A stretch of DNA of 64,000 nucleotides from Paenibacillus tepidiphilus (GTDB lineage Bacteria; Bacillota; Bacilli; Paenibacillales; Paenibacillaceae), in the NCBI RefSeq assembly GCF_008635795.1, contig NZ_VWRQ01000018.1, forward strand, positions 91,855 to 155,854. The letters are read 5' to 3'. Positions within the stretch are counted from its first letter, which is position 1; the number at the start of each line of letters is the position of its first letter. Below, in pieces: positions 57,017 through 64,000 of this stretch. The translations under genes were made by a program, and so were the position numbers. The notes beneath the pieces were generated by a model. The model was not told the DNA's origin and did no database searches. It was given only the letters and a program-made list of their open reading frames with translations.

Positions 57017-58783
57017 ATGATACTCATGAAAAAAAGCACGTTGTTGTTGTCCTCATTGCTGATTGCCGGTTCGCTGCTGTCCGGCTGCGGCAACGGCAAT
57101 AACAATTCCGCATCGTCTGGCAATAACAGCGCAGCAACGGCGGCTCCTTCGGATGCTGCAGCCACAGCGGAAACGACTGCTTCACCTGCGCCTGTGCCGG
57201 CGGGAGCACTCAGCGAGCCCTACACGGCCGCCGATCTGTCCAAGCTGCCGTCCGCTGCGCAAAGCCGTACCGATACCATTATTGTCGGGCTTACCGATCC
57301 CAGCGGCGCCTTCACGCCTTATTTTCAGGAGAGCGGCTATGACGGGAATGTCTCTTCCCTGCTCTATGCATCGCTTGTAACCGTGGACAACAACGGGGTG
57401 CCGGTGCCTGACCTGGCCGAGAGCTGGGAGGTATCCGAAGATCAGCTTACATACACGTTTCACCTTCGCAAGGATTTGAAGTTCAGCGACGGCTCGCCGC
57501 TGACGGCGGATGATGTCGCTTTTACCTGGACGATTCAATATGACAAAAGCTATGACGGCGGCTCCTCGCTGCCTTCGCTGAAGGTGAAGGGCGGGCAGGC
57601 CTACAAGGAGGGCACCGCCAAGACCGTTGAAGGGATCAAGATTATTGATCCGCAGACCATTTCGGTCACACTGGAGCAGCCGAATGCCACGGCACTGGTG
57701 ACGCTCGGCTCCAACATTCTCTCCAAGGCCTATTACGGCAAGGATTACACGTTCGGCAATCTGGAATACATCAAGAAGCTGCATGAGAAGCCGCTGGGCG
57801 ACGGGCCTTACAAGCTGGAGAAATTCCTGCCCGGCCAGGAAGTGCGGCTCACGGCAAACGAGAATTATTACAAGGGCAAGCCGAAGACAGAGCATTTCAT
57901 TTATAAAACCTCGCAGGGCGATGCGTGGCAGTTCCTGGAGACGGGGGAAGTGGACTATGCTTCCTTCAGCGCCACGGAAGAGAATATTGCGAAGCTGAAA
58001 TCGCTGGGCTTCGTCAACATTATCCCTTATACTCCGAGCACCTACGGCTATATGCAGGTGAACCTGAAGCATGAGCAGCTTAAGGATAAGAAGGTACGGC
58101 AGGCGATTGTCTACGGCCTTGACCGGCAGAGTATTTATGTCGACGCCGCCGAGGGCGCGGGCTCTGTTGCCAACATTCCGGCTTCGCCGATCTCCTGGGC
58201 ATACACGGAGGAAGGCATTAATCCGTACAACTATGATCCGGAGAAAGCGAAGCAGCTGCTCGACGAAGCCGGCTGGACCGTGGGCGGAGGCGGCATCCGC
58301 GAGAAGGACGGGAAGAAGCTCAGCATTCACTATCTCGGCTCCAAGAGCAAGAACACCGATATCTTCATCGCGGTGGCCAAGGAGAATTTCGCTGCGCTCG
58401 GCATCGACTTCCAGCCGGAAATCTTCGCCGACTTCAACTCGCTGGTCTCCAAGGTGGAGGGCGGGGATTATGATCTGGTCTCCTTCTCCACACCGATGCT
58501 GACCGATCCGGCCGACGGGTTCATGCAGTTCTTCGACGGCGAAATTACCGATTACGACAATCCGAAATTCCCTGAGCTCTACAACAAAGCACTGGCCACA
58601 ACGGACATTGAGCAGCGCAAGGCGGTGTATAAAGAGCTTTACCAGCTCTTCAACGACGAACTGCCGATTATCTTCACGAGCTATAAGAAGACGGTGTATG
58701 CCTACAACGGACGGATTCAGAATCTGACGGTCAGTCCGTTCATCGGACTTGCCGGCAGTCTTCCCGAGTGGACGCTGAAATAA
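57017..58783 (+). CDS. Lipoprotein solute-binding protein, peptide/opine/nickel family 5
   Basis: A 588-residue extracytoplasmic lipoprotein with a short basic N-terminus, hydrophobic core and lipobox LSGC (Cys24), then a low-complexity Asn/Ala/Ser linker (about 25-60). The body is SBP family 5 (DppA/OppA type): a YASLVTVDNNGVPVPDLAESWEVS segment followed by TYTFHLRKDLKFSDGSPLTADDVAFTW is characteristic. It should capture a peptide or similar small ligand outside the membrane and hand it to the permeases encoded next. The ATG at 57017 is chosen because GGAGAAAAG is suitably spaced; the ATG at 57026 is possible. It has its own promoter and is separated from the permease gene by a strong hairpin. 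Ligand unknown; not obviously part of the biosynthesis. Confidence 0.9.
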   Translation: MILMKKSTLLLSSLLIAGSLLSGCGNGNNNSASSGNNSAATAAPSDAAATAETTASPAPVPAGALSEPYTAADLSKLPSAAQSRTDTIIVGLTDPSGAFTPYFQESGYDGNVSSLLYASLVTVDNNGVPVPDLAESWEVSEDQLTYTFHLRKDLKFSDGSPLTADDVAFTWTIQYDKSYDGGSSLPSLKVKGGQAYKEGTAKTVEGIKIIDPQTISVTLEQPNATALVTLGSNILSKAYYGKDYTFGNLEYIKKLHEKPLGDGPYKLEKFLPGQEVRLTANENYYKGKPKTEHFIYKTSQGDAWQFLETGEVDYASFSATEENIAKLKSLGFVNIIPYTPSTYGYMQVNLKHEQLKDKKVRQAIVYGLDRQSIYVDAAEGAGSVANIPASPISWAYTEEGINPYNYDPEKAKQLLDEAGWTVGGGGIREKDGKKLSIHYLGSKSKNTDIFIAVAKENFAALGIDFQPEIFADFNSLVSKVEGGDYDLVSFSTPMLTDPADGFMQFFDGEITDYDNPKFPELYNKALATTDIEQRKAVYKELYQLFNDELPIIFTSYKKTVYAYNGRIQNLTVSPFIGLAGSLPEWTLK

Positions 58784-58792
58784 ATCCATGCT

Positions 58793-58832
58793 CCGGCCTC
58801 TGCTTGCCGCTCTGGCGGGGAGCGGGGGCCGG
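58793..58832 (+). promoter_or_regulatory. Strong GC-rich intercistronic hairpin between SBP and permease genes
   Basis: An 18-nt arm (58793-58810) pairs with 58815-58832 around a 4-nt TCTG loop, with one mismatch and a few G-U pairs. No T-tract follows, so it is not a classic terminator. Such hairpins commonly protect the 3' end of an upstream binding-protein message and give it excess expression over the permeases. Confidence 0.75.
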
Positions 58833-58852
58833 GTGAATAAAGGGAGCCGATC

Positions 58853-59806
58853 ATGAGTACCTATCTGAGCAAAAGACTGCTGTATATGATCCTGATCCTG
58901 TTCGCCGCTTCGCTGCTGATCTTTGCCCTGTACGCCAATACGCCGGGCGATTTCATTACCGGCAATATCAAGCTGACCGCCGAGCGCAAAGCGGAGCTGC
59001 GCGAAATCTACGGACTGAACAAGCCGATGCTGGAACGCTACGGGATCTGGCTGAAGAATGCGCTGCACGGCGACTTTGGCTATTCCTTGGCTCAGCAGAA
59101 GCCTGTACTGCAGCTGTTTAACGATTACATCTGGAATTCGTTCCTGCTGGCGGCCGTCTCCACCTTTCTCACCTGGCTGATCGCCGTCATTATCGGGGTG
59201 ATCTCGGCTTACCGGCAGTATTCCTGGTTCGATACGCTGGTGATGATCGGGATATTTGCCGCGATGTCGCTGCCGTCCTTTTTCATCGGATTGTTTCTGA
59301 TCAAAATGCTGGCCGTCGATCTCAAGTGGCTGCCTCCGGGGGGAATGATCACTTCCGGCAGCAACGCTACAGGGATGGCTTATATCAAGGAAGTGCTGCA
59401 TCACATGGCCTTGCCGGTGATTGTGATGACGCTGCTGGGGCTCGGTTCGTTGACCCGTTACTTCCGCAGCGGAATGATCGATGTGCTGCGCCAGGATTAT
59501 ATCCGGACCGCCCGGGCCAAAGGACTCAGCGAACGCAAGGTCCTGTTCCGGCATGCCCTGCGCAATGCCCTGCTGCCGGCAATTACGCTGGTCGGCTTCG
59601 AGCTGCCCTCCTTATTCGGAGGCTCGATCATCATTGAACAAATCTTCAACTGGCCGGGTGTCGGCCAGCTGTATATGAAGTCCTTCGGCCTGAGGGATTA
59701 TCCCCTGCTGATGGGCTTTACGATGCTGCTTGCCATTCTGACCGTGCTCGGAACGCTGCTCTCGGATATGCTCTACCGGGTAGCCGATCCGCGTGTGCGG
59801 CTGTGA
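58853..59806 (+). CDS. Peptide-type ABC transporter permease, DppB/OppB-like
   Basis: A 317-residue integral membrane protein with about six hydrophobic segments. It has the N-terminal (YLSKRLLYMILILF) and extracytoplasmic (YGLNKPMLERYGIWLKN, GDFGYS) features of the DppB group. The EAA coupling loop is in YIRTARAKGLSERK...HALRNALLP, which contacts the ATPases. It forms the translocation pore with the next-encoded permease. Confidence 0.93.
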   Translation: MSTYLSKRLLYMILILFAASLLIFALYANTPGDFITGNIKLTAERKAELREIYGLNKPMLERYGIWLKNALHGDFGYSLAQQKPVLQLFNDYIWNSFLLAAVSTFLTWLIAVIIGVISAYRQYSWFDTLVMIGIFAAMSLPSFFIGLFLIKMLAVDLKWLPPGGMITSGSNATGMAYIKEVLHHMALPVIVMTLLGLGSLTRYFRSGMIDVLRQDYIRTARAKGLSERKVLFRHALRNALLPAITLVGFELPSLFGGSIIIEQIFNWPGVGQLYMKSFGLRDYPLLMGFTMLLAILTVLGTLLSDMLYRVADPRVRL

Positions 59807-59819
59807 GGGGGCGGCTTAA

Positions 59820-60743
59820 ATGAGAGTAGAAACTGTATTGACGAAAGCATCGACGAAGCGCTCCCGTGAGCGGAGGTCCTCGCTGCTGGGGCAATCCCTG
59901 CGGAAGCTGATGCATAACAAGCTGGCGGTCGCGGGGTTTGCCGTCGTTGTCTTCATGACCTTGCTGTGCTTCATCGGTCCGCTGTTCTCGCCGTATACCG
60001 ACAACAAAATCAATATGGCGATGATGAATAAAGCCCCCAGTCTGAAGCACTGGCTCGGAACGGATGCGCTGGGCCGCGACATTATGACCCGGGTGATGCA
60101 GGCCGGACGCATCTCGCTGACAGTCGGGCTGGCTTCAATGCTGCTGTCCGTCTTCCTGGGCGCTCTGCTCGGGGCAATCTCCGGCTATTACCGGGGAATC
60201 ACCGACCAGATCATTATGCGGATCGCCGATCTCCTGATGACCGTTCCGAATTTGCCGCTGCTGTTTATCTTTGGCGCGATGCTGTCCGAGTGGAAGGTGC
60301 CGACGGATTACCGGATGTATCTGGTCATGCTGATGCTGAGCGCAGTGAACTGGCCGGGCATGGCGCGGATGGTACGCGGGCAGATGCTGAGCCTGCGGGA
60401 GCGCGAATTCATGCAGGCGGCCGAGGTGCTTGGACTGCGGCCCCGCCGGAAGCTGCTGCATCATCTGCTGCCGAATATTGTGCCGCTCCTGATCGTGATG
60501 GCGACGCTGAATATCGGCGGAGCGATTCTCAGCGAATCGGTGCTGAGCTTCTTCGGTCTCGGCGTGATGCCGCCGACGCCGACCTGGGGCAATATGATTG
60601 ATGCAGCCAACAATATGATCGATTTTCAAAATCATCCGTGGCTGTGGATTCCGCCGGGAGTGTCCATCTTCGCTACAGTCATTGCCATCAATATTTTCGG
60701 TGACGGCCTGCGGGACGTCCTGGACCCTAAACAGAAGAGGTAG
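59820..60743 (+). CDS. Peptide-type ABC transporter permease, DppC/OppC-like
   Basis: A 307-residue membrane protein with the OppC-type N-terminal domain (LMHNKLAVAGFAVV), the HWLGTDALGRD motif typical of this subfamily, and an EAA loop (FMQAAEVLGLRPRRK...LLPNIVP). It lies 13 nt after the partner permease gene, preceded by a G-rich ribosome binding site. Confidence 0.93.
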   Translation: MRVETVLTKASTKRSRERRSSLLGQSLRKLMHNKLAVAGFAVVVFMTLLCFIGPLFSPYTDNKINMAMMNKAPSLKHWLGTDALGRDIMTRVMQAGRISLTVGLASMLLSVFLGALLGAISGYYRGITDQIIMRIADLLMTVPNLPLLFIFGAMLSEWKVPTDYRMYLVMLMLSAVNWPGMARMVRGQMLSLREREFMQAAEVLGLRPRRKLLHHLLPNIVPLLIVMATLNIGGAILSESVLSFFGLGVMPPTPTWGNMIDAANNMIDFQNHPWLWIPPGVSIFATVIAINIFGDGLRDVLDPKQKR

Positions 60744-60757
60744 GTGGCTGTCATCCG

Positions 60758-61741
60758 ATGAAGCCTTTGTTGAAAGTAGAGAATCTGCATACGGAGTTCC
60801 GTACGGACGAAGGGACGGTCAAAGCCGTCGACGGGATCAGCTTCCAGGTGCGGGCCGGCGAGACCGTCTGCATTGTCGGGGAGTCCGGCTGCGGCAAAAG
60901 CGTTACCGCCATGTCCATGATGGGACTGGTCGAGGAACCCGCCGGCAAAGTCACCGGAGGCGCCATTGCGTTCGGAGACGACGATTTGCTGCGCCTCGGC
61001 AAGCACGAGCTGCGGACCATCCGCGGCCATGAAATGGCGATGATCTTCCAGGAGCCGATGTCTTCACTGAATCCGGTGCTGAAGATCGGCGAGCAGATTA
61101 TGGAGCCGCTGATGCTCCATCTGAAGCTGAAGAAGAAGGAGGCTGCTGCCCGGGCGGTGGAGCTGATCCGGCAGGTGGGCATTTCACGGCCGGAGCAGAT
61201 CGCCGGCAGCTATCCGCATGAACTGAGTGGCGGCATGCTCCAGCGGATCATGATCGCCATTGCTGTCTCTTGCAGCCCCAAGCTACTGATTGCCGATGAG
61301 CCGACTACGGCGCTTGATGTGACCATCCAGGCGCAAATCCTTGATATGCTGCGGACCTTTAAGGAAAGCTCGGGGATGTCCCTGCTGCTGATTACACATG
61401 ATTTGGGCGTTGTGGCTGAAATGGCCGATTACGTCATTGTGATGTATTCCGGCAAAATCGTCGAGGAAGGGGAGGTGACCGCCCTGTTTGCGAATCCCAA
61501 GCATCCGTATACCCAGGGGCTGCTGAAATCCAAGCCGGTGATGGGACAGCGTACAGAAGAATTATATTCGATTCCGGGGCAGGTGCCTGATCCGCTGGAC
61601 CTGACACCTTCCTGCTATTTCCATGACCGGTGTGAGCATTGCATGGACGTATGCGTCAGCCGCGAGCCGCTGCTGCAGCCGCTCGGCAATGGGCAAAAGG
61701 CAGCCTGCTGGCTGTATGAGGAGGCGGCCATCCATGTCTGA
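60758..61741 (+). CDS. Peptide ABC transporter ATPase, DppD/OppD-like
   Basis: A 327-residue ATPase with Walker A GESGCGKS near residue 41, the signature ELSGGMLQR, Walker B LLIADEPTTALD and H-loop LLITHD. The C-terminal oligopeptide-transporter extension is present with its cysteines (CYFHDRCEHCMDVC), which in this family can bind an iron-sulfur cluster. It overlaps the second ATPase gene by 8 nt. Confidence 0.93.
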   Translation: MKPLLKVENLHTEFRTDEGTVKAVDGISFQVRAGETVCIVGESGCGKSVTAMSMMGLVEEPAGKVTGGAIAFGDDDLLRLGKHELRTIRGHEMAMIFQEPMSSLNPVLKIGEQIMEPLMLHLKLKKKEAAARAVELIRQVGISRPEQIAGSYPHELSGGMLQRIMIAIAVSCSPKLLIADEPTTALDVTIQAQILDMLRTFKESSGMSLLLITHDLGVVAEMADYVIVMYSGKIVEEGEVTALFANPKHPYTQGLLKSKPVMGQRTEELYSIPGQVPDPLDLTPSCYFHDRCEHCMDVCVSREPLLQPLGNGQKAACWLYEEAAIHV

Positions 61742-62699
61742 GGTGCTGCTTGAGGTTAACCATCTGAAGAAATACTTCCCGGTGACTCAGGGACTGTTCG
61801 GCCGCACGACTTCACAGGTTAAGGCGGTGGACGATATCAGCCTGACGCTGCAGCCGGGCGAGACCTTCGGTCTTGTGGGTGAATCCGGCAGCGGTAAAAG
61901 CACCGTCGGCCGGACCATCCTGCGGCTGACGGACAAAACAGCCGGGGAAGTGAAATTCAAGGGCGTCGATCTGCACGCCCTCTCGCCAGCGGAGCTGCGC
62001 AAGCTGCGGCCCCAAATGCAACTGATCTTCCAGGACCCGTACAGCGCGCTGAACCCGCGGATTCGGGTCGGCGACGCCATCGGCGAAGCACTGCTTGACC
62101 ATGGCCTGGCCACGAAGGCGGAAGCGCGGGAGCTGGTACTGGAAACGCTGACCGCCTGCGGCCTGTCCGCCTATCACATCGACCGGTTTCCGCATGAGTT
62201 CTCCGGCGGGCAGCGGCAGCGGATCGGCATTGCCCGTGCGCTCATCCTGAATCCCGATCTGATCATTGCCGACGAGCCGGTCTCGGCGCTGGATGTGTCT
62301 ATCCAGGCCCAGATCATCAACCTGTTCAGCAAGCTGCAGCATAGCAAGGGGCTGGCTTACCTGTTCATCTCCCATGACCTCAGTGTCGTGGAGCATCTGT
62401 GTGACCGGATCGGTGTGATGTATCTCGGCTCGATGGTGGAGACCGCCTCCCGGGACGAGCTGTTCCGGCATCCGCTGCATCCGTATACCAAGGCGCTGCT
62501 CTCTGCGGTGCCGGTGCCGATTCCGAAGCTGAAGCGGGAGCGGATTGTGCTGAAGGGAGATATTCCAAGCCCGACGAATCCGCCGTCCGGCTGCAAATTC
62601 CATACCCGGTGCCCGCTCGCTGTGGAGCGCTGCAAGGCGGAAATTCCGCTTTTCCGTGAAGCGGGAGCCGGGCATTTTGTGGCCTGCCATCTGGTCTGA
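61734..62699 (+). CDS. Peptide ABC transporter ATPase, DppF/OppF-like
   Basis: The start at 61734 (GAGGAGG upstream) gives 321 residues beginning SEVLLEVNHLKKYF; a longer frame upstream only overlaps the partner gene. It has Walker A GESGSGKS, signature FSGGQRQRIGIARAL, Walker B LIIADEPVSALD and the C-terminal CKFHTRCPLAVERC extension. It is the last gene of the uptake operon and pairs with the preceding ATPase. Confidence 0.93.
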   Translation: MSEVLLEVNHLKKYFPVTQGLFGRTTSQVKAVDDISLTLQPGETFGLVGESGSGKSTVGRTILRLTDKTAGEVKFKGVDLHALSPAELRKLRPQMQLIFQDPYSALNPRIRVGDAIGEALLDHGLATKAEARELVLETLTACGLSAYHIDRFPHEFSGGQRQRIGIARALILNPDLIIADEPVSALDVSIQAQIINLFSKLQHSKGLAYLFISHDLSVVEHLCDRIGVMYLGSMVETASRDELFRHPLHPYTKALLSAVPVPIPKLKRERIVLKGDIPSPTNPPSGCKFHTRCPLAVERCKAEIPLFREAGAGHFVACHLV

Positions 62700-62750
62700 T
62701 TTAAGCATATTTGATGTAATATATGGACGATAATTGAATAAATCCCATTT

Positions 62751-62779
62751 TTGACTTGTCTTGAACGCAGTGCTATACT
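62751..62779 (+). promoter_or_regulatory. Sigma-A promoter of rplY
   Basis: TTGACT (62751-62756), 17-nt spacer, TATACT (62774-62779). Transcription from about 62786 would give an rplY leader of roughly 270 nt that contains the hairpin and the three tandem repeats listed next. Confidence 0.8.
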
Positions 62780-62803
62780 GATTCCACACCGGGCCAAAAT
62801 GGT

Positions 62804-62851
62804 TAATAAGAGACTAATTAGACTATTGCTCTAATTGGTCTTATTATTTTT
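62804..62851 (+). terminator. AU-rich hairpin with T-tract (uptake-operon terminator and/or rplY leader attenuator)
   Basis: TAATAAGA...TAATTAGA pairs with TCTAATTGGTCTTATTA across a 7-nt loop with a small bulge, followed by a run ending in TTTTT. It can terminate read-through from the ATPase gene at 62699. Because it also lies downstream of the rplY promoter, it would be part of that transcript and could attenuate it. Confidence 0.68.
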
Positions 62852-62854
62852 CAT

Positions 62855-63041
62855 GCTTCCAAAGTCAGTGTGGTACGAAGCAACTCATTGCAGCTTATGC
62901 TGACAAAACTTAGGTCCACGCTTCCGAAGCCAGTTTTGTACGTAGTAATTCATTGCAGCTTTTGCTGACAAAACTAGGTCCACGCTTCCGAAGCCAGTTT
63001 TGTACGCAGTAATTCATTGCAGCTTATGCTGACAAAACTTT
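62855..63041 (+). repeat. Three tandem 64-65 bp structured repeats in the rplY leader
   Basis: Copies begin at 62855, 62920 and 62984. Copies 2 and 3 are nearly identical; copy 1 has diverged in its first third. Each contains a small hairpin (CAGC, 4-nt loop, GCTG). Copies 2 and 3 also carry an outer 8-bp inverted repeat (AGTTTTGT with ACAAAACT). The array stops just before the ribosome binding site AGGAGG (63043-63048). Confidence 0.9.
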
Positions 63042-63055
63042 TAGGAGGAAATATC

Positions 63056-63670
63056 ATGAATACCACAGTACGTTTGACGGAAAGATCAGGTTCGACCTCT
63101 TCGCTGCGCAGCAAAGGCTTTGTACCGGTTGTCATCTACGGTGCAGGTTCAGATACGCAATCCTTCTCGGCAGACGCCAAAACATTAAATGAAATTCTGA
63201 ACAAAAACCCGCGTGCCATCCTGAAGGTGGAACTCCCGGGCTCAGGCGTGAAGAACGCGGTCATCCAGGAAGTCCAGCGCCAGCCGCTTTCCCGTTCGGT
63301 GCTGCATGTCGATCTCCAGCAGATTGACATGAAGGCCGAACTCGACACCAAGGTAGCCTTCAGCTTCATCGGCGATCCGGTGGGTGTCAAGGCCGGCGGT
63401 ATCCAGCAGGTGGAGCTGTACGAGCTCGATATCCGTACGCTGCCGGACAAGCTGACCGCGACCTTTGAAGTGGACATCAGCGGGCTGGACATCGGCGATC
63501 AGCTGCTGGTCTCCGATCTTCCGCAGCATGAAGGCTGGGAAGTTCTGACCCCGCCGGAAACGCTGATCGTGAAGGTCGCACCTCCGGTAGTGGCCGAAGA
63601 GCCGGCAGATACCGAGGCCGCAGAAGCGCCTGCCGCCGAAGCTGTCGAGGAAGGCACGACGGAAGAATAA
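63056..63670 (+). CDS. rplY: Ribosomal protein L25, general stress protein Ctc (TL5/CTC type)
   Basis: The start at 63056 is fixed by AGGAGG 7 nt upstream and gives 204 residues. The N-terminal domain (VRLTERSGSTSSLRSKGFVPVVIYG, then QSFSADAKTLNEIL) is the 5S rRNA-binding L25 fold. The C-terminal beta domain (VKAGGIQQVELYELDIRTLP, then DISGLDIGDQLLVSDL) makes it the long CTC/TL5 type found in Bacillus relatives. An acidic Ala/Glu-rich tail ends the protein. In Bacillus subtilis ctc is a stress-induced gene; here I see only a sigma-A-like promoter and the unusual repeated leader. Confidence 0.95.
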   Translation: MNTTVRLTERSGSTSSLRSKGFVPVVIYGAGSDTQSFSADAKTLNEILNKNPRAILKVELPGSGVKNAVIQEVQRQPLSRSVLHVDLQQIDMKAELDTKVAFSFIGDPVGVKAGGIQQVELYELDIRTLPDKLTATFEVDISGLDIGDQLLVSDLPQHEGWEVLTPPETLIVKVAPPVVAEEPADTEAAEAPAAEAVEEGTTEE

Positions 63671-63680
63671 TTTGTACAGG

Positions 63681-63704
63681 CCATCCGGTGAATGTGCCGG
63701 ATGG
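63681..63704 (+). other. Small hairpin after rplY
   Basis: CCATCCGG pairs with CCGGATGG across an 8-nt loop, directly after the stop codon and before the main terminator. It may stabilise the 3' end of the message. Confidence 0.6.
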
Positions 63705-63708
63705 ACAA

Positions 63709-63752
63709 GCGGCTGCCAGCGTCATGAATTGACGTTGGCAGCCGCTTTTTTC
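63709..63752 (+). terminator. Rho-independent terminator of rplY
   Basis: GCGGCTGCCAGCGTCA pairs almost perfectly with TGACGTTGGCAGCCGC, separated by a 5-nt loop, and is followed by TTTTTT. Confidence 0.93.
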
Positions 63753-64000
63753 TGATGTACGGATTATTCAAATAACATCATGCAGATCAATGGAGTGAAT
63801 TATATGCTTAGTTGCACTTTGTGCATCTAAATCCCCCGAAATCATCAATGTCGAAGAGATAGCTGTACTTCATACAACTATTCGAGAGGAAAGTATCTCT
63901 TTTTCCAGTAATTTTGCAAACAACCTGACATTAATGGAAATCCAAAAAATTGCACAAAAAAAGAGATTCCTTTATCGTAGAAGTTGTTACGACACCCACG
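63753..64000. other. AT-rich region with no confident gene
   Basis: This stretch is clearly more AT-rich than the rest. It holds a short palindrome (TGCAC-TTT-GTGCA at 63814-63826). One forward frame stays open from about 63799 to the right edge but has no credible start codon or ribosome binding site. It could be the upstream region or broken start of a gene beyond the window; I cannot assign it. Confidence 0.4.

Noticed and set aside
57182..59554. A 790-codon open frame on the minus strand across the SBP and permease genes
   Set aside because: It lies entirely antisense to two well-recognised transporter genes, shows no family motif, and arises from GC-rich third positions.
62855..63041. 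CRISPR array
   Set aside because: The 64-65 bp units are contiguous with no unique spacers, only three copies exist, and no cas genes are near.
63799..64000. Partial gene at the right edge on the plus strand
   Set aside because: The open frame lacks a start codon with a ribosome binding site and shows no recognisable family; left unassigned.

Overview
The window looks like a chromosomal segment of a moderately GC-rich Firmicute, most likely Paenibacillus or a close relative. This rests on strong AAGGAGG-type ribosome binding sites, TTG and GTG starts, sigma-A promoters, a Ctc/TL5-type ribosomal protein L25 gene, and the overall type of the synthetase genes. About 57 kb (left edge to about 56.85 kb) is one unbroken run of same-strand, overlapping or tightly spaced genes forming a hybrid nonribosomal peptide/polyketide (NRPS/PKS) cluster. 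The left end of the cluster lies outside the window. The right end is a clear rho-independent terminator just after a type II thioesterase gene.

Layout, left to right: a ClbP/ZmaM-like serine peptidase fused to a cyclic-peptide-type ABC exporter (cut by the window edge); a UvrA-like ABC protein; a class I methyltransferase-fold protein; a stand-alone condensation domain; a RaSEA-like radical SAM enzyme; a synthetase with half-C, A, T, KS, cMT, KR, ACP; a synthetase with KS, ACP, C, degenerate C; a PLP aminotransferase; a B12-type radical SAM enzyme; an A-T protein; a KS-KR-ACP protein; a NodU/TobZ-type carbamoyltransferase; a C-A-T-C-A(Gly)-T-half-C protein; a stand-alone acyltransferase; a 3753-residue KS-DH-KR-ACP-C-A-T-(truncated C)-A-T-(C fragment) protein; a C-A-T-TE protein; and a type II thioesterase. 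All four ketosynthase modules lack an acyltransferase, so the single discrete AT must load them (trans-AT logic).

Read co-linearly, and as inference only, the product would start from an amino acid, receive one methylated and reduced C2 unit, a second C2 unit left as a ketone (a possible aminotransferase target), a residue from an unusual A domain with a Thr-Asp-Trp pocket (beta-amino-acid-like), a hydroxylated C2 unit (a possible carbamoylation site), a second copy of the same unusual residue, glycine, an unsaturated C2 unit, a lysine-like residue and two more amino acids, before release by the terminal TE. The peptidase-exporter suggests a prodrug removed during export. The UvrA-like protein suggests that the mature compound acts on DNA. 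A recurring oddity is a set of half, permuted or catalytically dead condensation domains at module borders, several next to tailoring enzyme genes.

The last 7 kb is ordinary genome: a five-gene peptide/nickel-type ABC uptake operon with its own promoter and a strong hairpin between its first two genes, then rplY (ribosomal protein L25/Ctc). The rplY gene has a promoter, an AU-rich terminator-like hairpin and a triple tandem 64-65 bp structured repeat in its leader. No tRNA, rRNA, CRISPR array or insertion sequence was recognised.
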